Assembly: GCF_050947875.1 (NCBI RefSeq)
Contig: NW_027460291.1
Span: 27,428,662 to 27,492,661 of the forward strand
Direction: 5' to 3'
Source: Dermacentor variabilis
Lineage: Eukaryota; Arthropoda; Arachnida; Ixodida; Ixodidae
Length of the DNA: 64,000 nucleotides
How positions within the stretch are numbered: the first letter of the stretch is position 1; every line of letters begins with the position of its first letter. The position numbers and the translations under genes are program-made. Below are positions 54,401 through 64,000 of the stretch, piece after piece. The notes under the pieces were generated by a model. That model was not told where the DNA came from. It saw only the letters and a program-made list of their open reading frames with translations, and did no database searches.

Positions 54401-55975
54401 ACCGCAAGGGCGTTTGCGTCAGCTGGCGTTTGGTGCGTTGCGACACCACGGACCCGAGCACACGAGAGTCGGGCACTCCGGCGCTTAACCCCGCGCGGCT
54501 AAGCCATGTCCGGGGAAAAAGGGATCCTGGGGATTTAGCCCATGCCCTCAGTAAGGACCTTTATGGTCCCTCGGCGGAGGCAACCCACTTCTTTGGCCTC
54601 TGCTTAACGTACATGGCACCCCCGGACTGACGCACCCGGGGGAAATCGGTAGTTGCCGTTTCCTATCCATTTCTCCGATCTTCTTTCTGTGTCACGCTCA
54701 ACCTTTCCTATATTATCGTATTTTTCTTTCACTTCTGATTTTACAGGAAGCGAGTGTTAACGTTATGTGGGTAGTCAATCTTGGGCATCCCCTATTTGGG
54801 TATAGCGCAAGTGTAAAGCTGGCGTTCGTAGGACTTGCATTTGCAGGCCCTACAGCGTCCCCATATTGGCCTTCCTGGTGGCTGGCTGGCCTTCCTACCG
54901 GAACATTAACATCCGCTTGGCCAGTTCTTTTCCCCGCGTTTCTCGATCACACGCAAATGAGGGGTCAGAGCGAAGAAGTACTTAAAATTTTTGGCCGCCA
55001 GACTGAGAAGCTTGCACGCTGACATATGATGCATAGCTAGACACCCGTAAAGACCGGGAGGGTAATCTCCGATTTAATTCATGCAAAGACCTCGAAAGAG
55101 ACCATAGGACCAGCTTGCATGGTGACGAAGATGGCCAGCAGTGACCTTTTGGAAACTCCGCGATAAGAAGTAATGTGATAAAATACAGAATCGAGTGTCG
55201 CTTCGAGACTTTCCTGTGAATGTGACCACGTGACGCAACATGAACACCACCGACGCGGTGTTATTTCTGATGACCTGTTGAAGCTGACCGAGGATGACCT
55301 GATGGAAGGACTGAAGCAACAAAATGTTTTGGATGTAAAAGGAATCAAGATGAGGCGCGATGGTAAGAAGATTAACACAAAACACATAATTATTCATTTG
55401 GATGAGCTGTTCTATCCGGGAACATTGAGGCCGGGTACATCAAATTGTTAGAGGATATGTGCCAAACCAGCTCGAATGTTTCAAGTGCGGAAGATTCAGC
55501 CGCAGTTAACAGAACTTTCTCGGCCGAATGATGTGTAACAAGTGTAATGCCCAGGGACATAGATCTGCATCATGTGATAACTCTGTCCGCTGTGTGATAT
55601 GCGATGGGGAGCACAACGCACACTCGCGATCCTAACTATCTCAGAAAAAAGAAAAAGAAATTAAAACTATCAAAGTGAAAGAATATTTCGTTCAGAGGCG
55701 GTGGCCACACCTTCTAACCAGATGGCGCGGCAAGCGCCTAAGGAATAGCAGGAGTCCCACGAACACTACAAAAAAAACAGAAACCGCACATCAGTGCCCG
55801 TAAAGGGCTATGTAGGTTACACTTCCTATATTAGACACACGGCACACATATTTTCTGCAATATGGACCAAAAAATATTGCAGTGGAATGTTGTGGGGGCT
55901 TTTACACAGTGTAGACGATATTAAAGAAAGTATTTAACTTCTTCACAAACTATCTCCAAAAGTGCTGCCTGCACC
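54401..55975 (+). mobile_element. I-superfamily LINE, copy 7, 3'-truncated and decayed
   Basis: The 5' UTR starts at ACCGCAAGGGCG and keeps the ACGGCACCCCCGGACTGACGC block and the pyrimidine tract. ORF1 remnants begin near 54950. The endonuclease start MDQKILQWNVVG is at 55862, and similarity fades by about 55975. No 3' end was found. Loss of the 3' part is unusual for a LINE and implies a later deletion or insertion. Confidence 0.75.
54950..55800 (+). pseudogene. LINE copy 7 ORF1 remnant
   Basis: The block 55230-55451 reads RGVISDDLLKLTEDDLMEGLKQQNVLDVKGIKMRRDGK, equivalent to VVSDDDLLQLTEAELLEGF in copies 5, 6 and 8. Knuckles near 55470-55640 are readable as CFKCGRFS (damaged), CNKCNAQGHRSASC and CVICDGEHNAHSRS. 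Several frame changes and stops. Confidence 0.7.
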
Positions 55976-56029
55976 CCCAACACTACACGAGGAGACGTAA
56001 AGCCAGGGCACAACACATTAACCAACACA

Positions 56030-56585
56030 GAACCAATGTTGCTCCAACAAGCAGGCGGTTTTCAACGCCGCATCCCGTTATCGAGACAGTTTCGTGGCGT
56101 CACTTGCCAGCCACCGAGGCAACGAGCTCACGAGCGTCACTGTGAACACAGCACATGCCGAAGTGGCAGAGGAAGCGGCCATAGCACTGGCCCTCACACA
56201 AACCAAAGCGACATACGTGATCTGCGATTCGCAAACGGCAATTGGCAGTTTTGCAAATGGGCGCACCTCGTAAGTGGCGTATCACATACTCCAGCGACAT
56301 CCCCTATAGCAGGGAGAGGCCGACTTCGATAACCGAAGGCATTTGCTATGGATCCCAGCACACACTGAATTGAGCCCCCCTCCTCCCCCCAAACGAAGCG
56401 GCTCATCGCGTTGCTCGAGGCCTCACTCACCGAGCATCATCGGAGGAAGAGCCCCCGAGGGGTACGGGAAACGTCTGGGTGTTGGAAGATCGTATGACCA
56501 GGTTTCACGACGCACTACCGTTTACAAAGACGTGTATACCCATTCCCTCACGCTAGGTTAGACAGGATGCAAGCACTACACTTCA
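56030..56585 (+). pseudogene. RNase H fragment of a different LINE family
   Basis: One plus frame gives VNTAHAEVAEEAAIALALTQ, then YVICDSQTAIGSFANGRTS, and, after a shift, LLWIPAHTELS. The acidic residues (E in EEAAIALA, D in CDSQTA) and the WIPAH motif fit a LINE RNase H, but spacing and wording differ from the main family (TDSLS, WVPGH). It is bounded on the right by copy 8, whose insertion may have cut it. Confidence 0.6.
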
Positions 56586-57061
56586 GACCCCCGCCGGGGT
56601 GCCTGCGTCAGCAGGCGTTTGGTGTGCTTCGACACCACGTACCCGAGCACGCGAGCGCTGGACCATCCCGCGTGTAGCTGTGCGCGGCTTAGCCGTGTCC
56701 ACGGAAAGGCGGATCCTGGGGGTTGAGCCGATGCCGGGTGTTCGGACCTTTAAGGCCCCCCAGCGGAGGCAACACCTCTTTGGCCTCTTCACGTAGACGG
56801 CACCCCCGGACTGACCCGCCCAGGGGAAATCGGTCGTTGCCTTTTCCTGCCTCTCTCTCCCTCCAGCCTTAGTCTTTCTCTCGCTTTTCATCTTTCCTGT
56901 CCTCTCCTAGCTTCCGCTTACTTCCAATTTTTCCAGACAGCAAGCGTTAACCTTGTCTGAATAGCCAACCTAGGTTATTTCATATTTGGTTATAGTGGTA
57001 ATGTACAGCTGGCGTTTGCAGGCTGTGTTTGACAGGTTACTCTTTACACAAATTACTTTTT

Positions 57062-58251
57062 ATGGCTACTTCCTTACCCCCACTACCTGATCACTTCCTG
57101 AAAAGGGGACGCACCGATGATGTCTTTGATTTCTTTGCCCACCAGAAAGAAACGTTCCCTCGTTTCCATGTAGTCCACTCTGAACAACCACACAAACCCG
57201 AGCGAACAATCTCACCATTCCTCATGTCTAAGTCTCTCACCCAAATTTTTGGAACAGGTTATAAAGCATCCAGGATGACAAGCGGTGATCTCCTCTTGGA
57301 GCTCCGCAACCAGAAACAATAAGAAAAGCTACCGAATCTAGTATCATTTGGGGACACGCAAGTAACAGTAACTCCACGTCGTACCATGAATACCACCCGT
57401 GGCGTAGTTTCCGATGATGATCTCTTGCAGCTGACTGAAGCTGAGCTCCTGGAGGGCTTCAGTGAGCAGGACGTCATCAATGTCAAACGAATCAAGATGA
57501 GGCGTGACAACAAGGAACTACAGACCAAACACCTAATATTTACTTTTGGCTCAAGTGTTCTGCCCGAGTCCATCGAGTCCGGGTATATCAAGATTCGTGT
57601 TAGGCCATACATCCCTAATCCCCTTCGATGCTTCAAATGTCATCGTTTCGGTCACAGCTCACAGAGCTGCCGAGGCTGCCAAACTTGCGTGAAATGCAGT
57701 GCTCTTGAGCACACCTCTGAGTCTTGTGTAAACTCTCTCCACTGTGTAAACTGTGATGGGGAGCACGCTGCATACTCGCGGTCGTGCCCATCTTGGAGGA
57801 AAAAAAGAAAATTGTTGCAATAAAACTAAAAGAAAACATAAGCTTCAAGGAGGCACGCAGGCGGGTATCCTTCCTGCCAAGAAACACCTTTGCCGATGTG
57901 ACGCGTCAGGGGGCAGCGACCCGACGGCATCCGGCGGCTGTCCGACCCACAAGCAGTGAGTCGGCAGTTACGCCATCTGCCCCCGCGGCGGTTGCAGCTA
58001 GCACTGCTCCGTCAACCCAGCAGAAGCGGCCATCTACCTCCGGGCAGGTGCCCTCAAAGGCCCCGTCCAACGTGCCGAGGCCTGCACGTCAAACAAAGCG
58101 CTCGCAAGAGGGCGTGTCCAGCGCCTCGCAAGAGGCGATGGGCACAACCACCAGCACGACGACTGGACCAGCGCCTAAGGTGCGGCGAGGCTCTGGCTAT
58201 CGCTCCAAAAGACACAAAACTCCCGTCACGGCGCCTGCACAGGGCACGTGA
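57062..58251 (+). pseudogene. LINE copy 8 ORF1
   Basis: ATG 57062 (MATSLPPLPDHFLKRGRTDD). A TAA at 57320-57322 replaces the Tyr of the QKQYEKL block in copy 5, and the frame continues beyond it. Knuckles are intact in wording: CFKCHRFGHSSQSC, CVKCSALEHTSESC, CVNCDGEHAAYSRSC. A shift near 57805 (A-run after SWRKK) moves the basic tail to the frame 57784-58251, which is uninterrupted and has Glu where copy 5 has a stop. One nonsense codon and one shift separate it from an open ORF1. Confidence 0.88.
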
Positions 58252-58298
58252 GCTAATCCTCGTCTTTCAAACACACAGCACGCAACACATATAGCACA

Positions 58299-61200
58299 AT
58301 GGATACAAAAATTTTACGATGGAATATTAGAGAAATTCTCCATAACCTCGACGACATTAGAGAACTCCTACACAAACACAAGCCCAAGTTGCTGTGTCTT
58401 CAAGAGACACATCTGAAGTTAACGCAGACCAACTTTCTAAGGCAATATGCCATTTTCCGCAAAAACCGAGATGACGCACTCACCTCCTCGGGGAGTGTAG
58501 TCGTAATTGTCGATAAGGGCGTACCTTGTCAGCGAATAAATCTCCGGACCCCCTCGAGGCAGTTGCAGTACGAGCTGTGCTATTTGGTATGCTAATAAAG
58601 ATTATTTCAATGTACATCTCCCCTTCTTGTCATCTTACTAAAACAGAGTTTGAAAGCTTCATCGATGAACTTCCTCCGCCATATATAGTCGCTGGGGATT
58701 TAAATGCACATAGGCCCCTGCGGGGCGACACGCGTTCCGATGCACGTGGGCGCCTGATAGAAAAGTTTCTATTTTCTTCAGGTGCATGTTTATTGAATAA
58801 AAAAGAACCAACGTACTACAATGTTACACATAATACATACTCATCCATGGATTTCAGCATAGCGCTGAGCTCCCTATTTCCGTATCTGGAGTGGTCTATT
58901 CTCAAGAACCCCTATGGGAGTGACCACTTCCCAATTACTATAAAGCTAACAAAGCTAGATGAGTGCTCGCCGCATTTCCCTCCATGGAACCTCGAATCAG
59001 CAAACTGGGAACTCTTTCGAGAACTCGCATTGTTAGACGGGGACGACATTTCTAATTTTAATATAGACGATGCTGTAGCATACCTAAGTGGATTTATTAT
59101 TGACGCTGCAACAAAATGTATTAAACAAACTAAGGGACTGGCAAAGAACCGTCGCATCCCATGGTCGAATGACGAATGTCGAAAAGCACGCAAAAATCAG
59201 AACAAAGCTTAGGGATTGCTTCGCAATTCTCCAACACCTGAAAACCTTATTAATTTTAAACAGGTCAAATCACAAGGCAGGAGAACGCGTCGATGTGCAA
59301 AGAGAGAGAGAGAGAGAGAGTTGGGACCGCTACATATCTGTGATAAATTCTAACAAAGACGAGGCAAAGGTGTGGAATAGGGTGAATGAACTAAAAGGCC
59401 GGGAGACAAGCCCCCTGGACTTATTGAGTACCCAAGGTGATGGCCTGGAAGACCAGGTAGACTGTCTGGATGAACACTTCGCCTTTATCTCCAGTGCATC
59501 TCATTGCACACAATCATCCCTCAGGTTCAAAGAACATGGTGAGCGGCAGCCCATTGATCGGAAATGTTGCCTATATGAAGATTACAACCGCCCGTTGTGT
59601 TTAGCTGAGCTTAAAACTTCCCTTGCTTGTTGCAACAGCTCAGCACCAGGTGGTGACCGTATCATATATGAAATGGTCAAGTACCTCCACCCTGAAATAC
59701 AGAAAATACTCCTCTCACTTTATAATGCCATGTGGGCGGCTGGATATGTTCCCTCTTCTTGGAAAGAAGCTATAATAATACCCATACTCAAACAAGGCAA
59801 GGAACCGTCCTTGCCAAGAAGTTACAGACCTATCGCCTTGACAAGCTGTCTTTGCAAGTTTTTTGAAAACATGATAAACCGGCGCCTAGTATATCTCCTT
59901 GAGAATAACGGACGATTAGATCCTTACCAGTGTGGTTTTAGAGAACGCTGGTCGACCGCCGACCACCTTGTCCGTATTGAGGCAAATATAAGGGATGTCT
60001 TCATACAGCTTTTTCTCTCCGTATTTCTTGATTTGGAGAAAGCATATGACACCACATGACGCTTTGGTATTATCCGAGACCTCTCCACTATGCGTATCCG
60101 CGGCAGTATGTTGAGTTTCATTCAAAGTTACCTTTCTAACCGCAAATTTCGTGCAAGGGTGGGCCATGCCTTGTCGAGGTCTTTCACCCTGGAAACTGGT
60201 GTTCCACAATGTGGTGTGCTAAGCTGCACACTTTTTATTGTGAAAATGAATTCTTTGGCCATGACCATCCCACGATGTTATACTCCGTATATGTAGATGA
60301 TGTTCAGCTTGGATTTAAATGATGCAACTTTGCTATCTGCGAACGCCATGTCCAGCATGCCTTAAATAAAGTGGCGAAATGGGCTGAAGAAAACGGTTTC
60401 AGATTGAGCCCACAGAAAAGTACATGCGTTCTTTTCACGAATAAGAGAGGAATAGTAAGATATCCTGCTAATGAGTTCTCTGGTAGCAGATTACCTGCAA
60501 GGGCCGAGCGCAAGTTCCTCGGCATCATATTAGACTTCAAACTTACATTAATTCCGCATATTAAATACATGATGGTTAAGTGCGTCAAAACAATCAAATT
60601 ATTGAAACTTTTATCAAGTACAACATGAGCCAGTGACAGCAAATGTCTTTTGAACTTGTATAGGTGTCTTGTCGGCTCACGTCTTGACTACGGCGCTATA
60701 GTATATCAGTCCGCTAGACCAAGTGCATTAAAGATGTTGGATCCTGTACAACGTTTAGGAATCCGCCTCGCGACCGGAGCCTTCAGGACAAGCCCCGTAC
60801 AAAGCCGTTATGCAGAAGCAAATGTACGGTCACTCCATCTTCAGAGATCATATAGCAGTTTTACATATTTCCTTAAAATAAATTCAACCCGCGAACATCC
60901 CTCGTATTCATGCATAAACGATATGACCGCTACCATACTCTTCAATAACTGACCTGCAGCGAGAAGGCCCTTCTCTTTGCGTGCAAGGAACCTTAGTGAG
61001 GAAATGGGTGTTCCGGGTGCTTGAACATTGTCTTATAGCTCCAGCGCAAATAGTACCGCCATGGCAATGGCAGCTGATAGTGTGACACATCCTTTATAGA
61101 GCTTACTAAACATGCGCCAGAGGGACATATAAAATGCATTTCGTAGAACTTTCGTACAAGTACTCCTGTACGGAGTTTCTCACACTCTTCTGAGTCGAAT

Positions 61201-62008
61201 GCCGGGGTGCCTTACGGAGCCATTGGTCGATCCCTCTCAGAAACCGGTGTACTGCACCCTGCAATACGCATCTTTACGGCTGAGGCCTACGCATTATTGT
61301 CGGCTTTGAAGCATATAAGAAATCAAAACTTCAAAAAGTCGTTACATTTACAGACTCCCTAAGCATCGTAACAGCCTTGAAGTCACTTTGTAAACACAAA
61401 AACTCGGTACTTGCTGAGCTCTATTCTATTCTCTGTACAGCGTATATATAAAACCAGCATTTGATTATAGGCTGGGTGCCTGACCATAGAGGCATCGAGA
61501 TTAACGTTCTAGCGGACCACGTGGCTACATCAATTGCATCGCATGCTGTTAATCGTACCGGGGCAGTCGCTGTCACAGATCTGAAGGCCTTGTTACGAAG
61601 CAAACTGCGAAACTACTGGCAACACTTGTGGGACCTGGAAACAAATAATAAGATGCACGTCATAAAGCCCCAATCAGGCTTCTGGCCTTCTGAAACAAAA
61701 TCACGCCGGACTGATGTCCTATTCTGTCGTCTAAAAATAGGACTCACATTTGGCACACATAACTTTTTACTGACCGGAAATGAGCCTCCAACCTGTGGCA
61801 GAAGCGGGGAGAGGCTGATCGTCCTTCACGTCATCCTGGAGTGTCGGGAAGCCGAAAGTGAGAGAAACATTTTCCATTAGCATACCAGCAGCACATCCAC
61901 CTTCATCCTGTAATGTTATTCGGCCAAGAACCTCTCTTTGACACAAACGTAGTCCTAGGTTTTCTGAAAGATGTTGTGTTACATGTTATTAGCCTCATAT
62001 ATTCGTAG
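58299..62008 (+). pseudogene. LINE copy 8 ORF2
   Basis: ATG 58299 (MDTKILRWNIREILHNLDD). Endonuclease: LQETHLK, AGDLNAHRPLRGDTRS (GDLNAH for GDFNAH), GSDHFPIT. A shift lies near 58550, TAG near 59210 and the AG repeat near 59303. RT: SSAPGGDRIIYEM, KEAIIIPILKQGKEPS, SYRPIALTS, YQCGFRERWSTADHL, FLDLEKAYDTT then TGA near 60057, TGVPQCGVLS, and YVDDVQLGF (about 60290-60316). RNase H is fragmentary (FTAEAYALLSAL, FTDSLSIVTAL, GWVPDHRGIEINVLADHVA). The finger CGRSGERLIVLHVILEC has one Cys lost. Stop TAG at 62006. Confidence 0.85.
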
Positions 62009-62171
62009 CGCCTCCTCTTTTCAGATGATGCGGCTGTGTAGTTGTTTCATATAGCACATGCCTCTAAGCCCTTGTGTTTCAAGGGTGATGGCGAGGCAGT
62101 AGTGCTCTAGACAATTTTATCATCTCTCGTATTTTGTATATTGTATGATCCTCTCCTAATACATTTTAGTG

Positions 62172-62552
62172 TCCCCGCAGGGGCGTCTGCGTCAGCAGGC
62201 GTTTGGTGTGTTGCGACACCACGTACCCGAGCACACGAGGGTTGGACCCTCCCGCGTGTAGCCGTGCGCGGCTTAGCCGTGTCTGGGGAAAGGGGGATCC
62301 CGCGGGTTGAGCTGATGCTGGGTGTTTGGACCTTTACGGCCCCCCGGCGGAGGCAACACACCCCTTTGGCCTCTGCTTCACATAGACGGCACCCCGGACT
62401 GACCCACCCGGGGGAAATCGGAAGTTGCCTTTTCCTGTCTCTCTCTCCCTCTGGCCTTCGTCTTTCTCTCACGTTTCATCTTTCCTGTCTTCTTTTCATT
62501 TCTTCTTACTTCCGAATTTCCTGGCGGCAAGGGTTAACCGTGTGTAGCATAT
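62172..62552 (+). mobile_element. I-superfamily LINE, copy 9, 5' UTR interrupted by gypsy-3
   Basis: The 5' terminus CCCCGCAGGGGCGTCTGCG starts at about 62173 and runs 380 bases through the hairpin array, the ACGGCACCCC block and the pyrimidine tract to CCGTGTGTAGCATAT, where the gypsy-3 LTR begins. It is inserted into the 3' UTR of copy 8. The rest of copy 9 should lie beyond gypsy-3, outside the window. Confidence 0.85.
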
Positions 62553-62906
62553 TGTAACGCACAGTTTGCGTGACGGTGCTTTAATCACTTCACCCTGGGC
62601 GAACTTGTGCCCGACAAGCAGCTAAACGAGAGCCTCACTAGAACGTCCACAGCCGTTTTCCGCAAGGGACCCGCTCCTCTTCTTTTCTCGTGTCCCGCGC
62701 TGATGGCACGTTGCTCCGATTGCGCGTGCCTTGCGGGCCCGTGTTGCCCGCTTCACTGCCGCTATCTTTCGCAGGTAGCAGTAAGCAGCTGGACGGACGC
62801 AGGAGGCGGCTGGCGCGTAATTTGAAATCGTCTTGCGTCATTGTCCCCCTTCCAAGAGTGCATCGTCCCGATGCGCATACAGAAGGCGGTGTTTTGTAGA
62901 CTGTCA
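62553..62906 (-). repeat. Gypsy-3 3' LTR (approximate limits)
   Basis: On the minus strand from TGACAGTCTACAAAACACC to GCAAACTGTGCGTTACA, about 354 bases, with TG...CA ends. The 5' partner is outside the window and limits are inferred from ends alone. No strong polypurine tract was seen beside it. Confidence 0.5.
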
Positions 62907-62936
62907 GGAATTCTCAATGTTTGTAGGCGGAAGCAG

Positions 62937-64000
62937 TTATTGCCTGTCGTAGTACGGTTTCATTCGGACGACATGAACGATTTCTGTTCGATGCCGCCGT
63001 CGTGATGAGGTTACTTGACCTTCTGGAGCAACTTCGTAGTTCAATAGACTGATTCGGCGAATTATCCTATACGGGCCAAAATAACGACGAAGAAGCTTCT
63101 CTGATAGGCCGCGCATCCGTACGGGAGTCCACACCCACACTTTGTCTCCAGGTGCATACTGGACGTCTCTTCGTCGCAAGTTGTATCGGTCCGCGTCGGT
63201 TTGTTGCTGCTGCTGAATGCGGTGTCGCGCCAGCTGCCGTGCTTCTTCAGCTCTTTGTGTGAAGTCGCTGACGTCATTGTCATTTTCGAAGGTCTCATCT
63301 ACTGGTAGCATTGCATCTAGGGTTGTGGTGACGGTCCGACCAAATACGAGTTGGAAAGGTGTCATTTGAGTCGTCTCTTGCACAGCGGTATTGTACGCAA
63401 ACGTGACGTACGGTAGTATCCTGTCCCATGTCCGGTGCTCCATGTCCACGTATATTGACAACATATCAGTCAGCGTTCTGTTCAGTCGTTCAGTCAGTCC
63501 ATTTGTCTGCGGATGATATGGGGTGGTTTTTCGGTGACTGGTGTGCGTCAATTTCATGATGGACTGTGTCAAATGGGCAGTAAAAATGGTTCCTCGGTCC
63601 GTGATGAGAACTTTAGGAGCGCCATGCCGTAGTACTATGTTAGTGACGAAAAATTCTGCTACTTCACTGGCCGTTCCTTTGGCAAGAGACCCTGTCTCGG
63701 CATATCGAGTTAGGTAGTCAGTTGCAACTACGATCCAACGATTTCCCGATGACGATGTGGGAAAGGGGCCAAGTAAGTCCATTCCCACTTGTGCGAATGG
63801 AGTTTCCGGTGGCTGTATCGGTTGTAGGAGGCCTGCTGGCTTGAATGGTGGTATTTTACGTCTTTGGCAGTCCCGGCAGGTTCTCACGTAGTTTTGCACA
63901 GAGTTCAATAACTTTGGCCAGTAATACTTCATGCGGATGCGTGCGAATGTTCTGCTCACTCCTAAATGCCCTGCTGATGGGTCGTCGTGGCATGCTTCCA
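62937..64000 (-). CDS. Gypsy-3 pol: integrase (partial, apparently intact)
   Basis: The minus frame is open from the window edge to TAA at 62937. It shows the HHCC zinc region (CHDDPSAGHLGVSRTF, then CRDCQRRK), the core with GMDLLGPFP, LITDRGTIF and QTNGLTERLNR (all three acidic residues), and a GPY/F module (LRRYFGPYRII) followed by EIVHVVRMKPYYD. The N-terminal part, RNase H and RT lie beyond 64000. The protein would join element cDNA to chromosomal DNA. The undamaged motifs and the position as the youngest insertion suggest recent activity. Confidence 0.9.
   Translation of the reverse strand, partial: EACHDDPSAGHLGVSRTFARIRMKYYWPKLLNSVQNYVRTCRDCQRRKIPPFKPAGLLQPIQPPETPFAQVGMDLLGPFPTSSSGNRWIVVATDYLTRYAETGSLAKGTASEVAEFFVTNIVLRHGAPKVLITDRGTIFTAHLTQSIMKLTHTSHRKTTPYHPQTNGLTERLNRTLTDMLSIYVDMEHRTWDRILPYVTFAYNTAVQETTQMTPFQLVFGRTVTTTLDAMLPVDETFENDNDVSDFTQRAEEARQLARHRIQQQQQTDADRYNLRRRDVQYAPGDKVWVWTPVRMRGLSEKLLRRYFGPYRIIRRISLLNYEVAPEGQVTSSRRRHRTEIVHVVRMKPYYDRQ

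Larger units (their letters stand above)
56588..62171 (+). mobile_element. I-superfamily LINE, copy 8, interrupted in its 3' UTR by copy 9
   Basis: The 5' end is CCCCCGCCGGGG at 56588. Both ORFs are present with a moderate number of lesions. The 3' UTR runs to ACATTTTAGTG (62161-62171), where copy 9 begins; the rest of the 3' UTR lies beyond the window. A 26-base AG microsatellite at about 59303-59328 shifts ORF2. The conserved 3' UTR stem-loop is at 62053-62106. Confidence 0.88.
62553..64000 (-). mobile_element. Gypsy-3, Ty3/gypsy element (3' end in window)
   Basis: Minus-strand element: 3' LTR at about 62553-62906, then integrase to the window edge. It differs from gypsy-1 and gypsy-2 in LTR and in protein. 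It sits in the 5' UTR of copy 9 and so is the latest event in this stack. No lesion was seen in the visible coding part. Confidence 0.85.

Noticed and set aside
1..64000. Bacterial or phage features (operons, CRISPR, RBS, attachment sites)
   Set aside because: The trinucleotide repeats and direct repeats are eukaryotic microsatellites, LTRs and target duplications. Nothing prokaryotic was seen.

Overview
The window is invertebrate nuclear DNA made almost entirely of transposable elements. Its composition points to a hard tick or close relative. The evidence is a Ruka-type tRNA-derived SINE with its Pol III A and B boxes, long-TIR mariner remnants, RTE, CR1-like and I-superfamily LINEs, and short-LTR Ty3/gypsy elements. 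No tRNA or rRNA gene, operon or CRISPR array was found. Host genes are nearly absent; the best host candidate is one short exon at 36051-36172.

The dominant family is an I-superfamily LINE. ORF1 has three CCHC knuckles. ORF2 has endonuclease, RT, RNase H and a C-terminal Cys/His finger. The 3' end is a TGGCGC...GCGCCA stem followed by an (ATC)n tail. I number nine copies in window order. Copy 1 (1-1862) is cut by the window edge. Copy 2 (7635-28204) is a host for other elements. Copy 3 (34780-35945) is a 3' fragment. Copy 4 (36222-53735) is a host containing copy 5 (39190-45153) and copy 6 (45938-51781). Copy 7 is 54401-55975. Copy 8 (56588-62171) is interrupted by copy 9 (62172-62552), which is itself interrupted by gypsy-3. 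Copy 5 is the best preserved.

Region by region: 1-1862 is copy 1. 1863-7634 is the largest stretch without a recognisable element. Copy 2 then carries gypsy-1 (9694-17486, plus strand, three LTRs, with a 2.1 kb TTAA-flanked DNA element in its protease region). It also carries gypsy-2 (minus strand, 18542-22075 plus a fragment at 26546-26690). Gypsy-2 is split by a CR1-like LINE (22076-26545, minus strand) whose ORF1 holds a 2A ribosome-skipping motif and whose ORF2 holds a SINE. 29033-32989 is a long-TIR mariner with an RTE fragment, a palindrome and a truncated SINE inside. 32990-34779 holds another SINE and simple repeats. 34780-64000 is almost continuous LINE-in-LINE nesting, ending in gypsy-3, whose integrase looks intact.

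The genes belong to selfish elements rather than a host pathway. ORF1 and ORF2 proteins of each LINE act as an RNP for target-primed reverse transcription. Gag-Pol of the gypsy elements makes particles and integrates cDNA. Target-site duplications let the nesting order be read directly: copy 4 before copies 5 and 6; copy 8 before copy 9 before gypsy-3; copy 2 before gypsy-1 and gypsy-2; gypsy-2 before the CR1-like LINE before the SINE.
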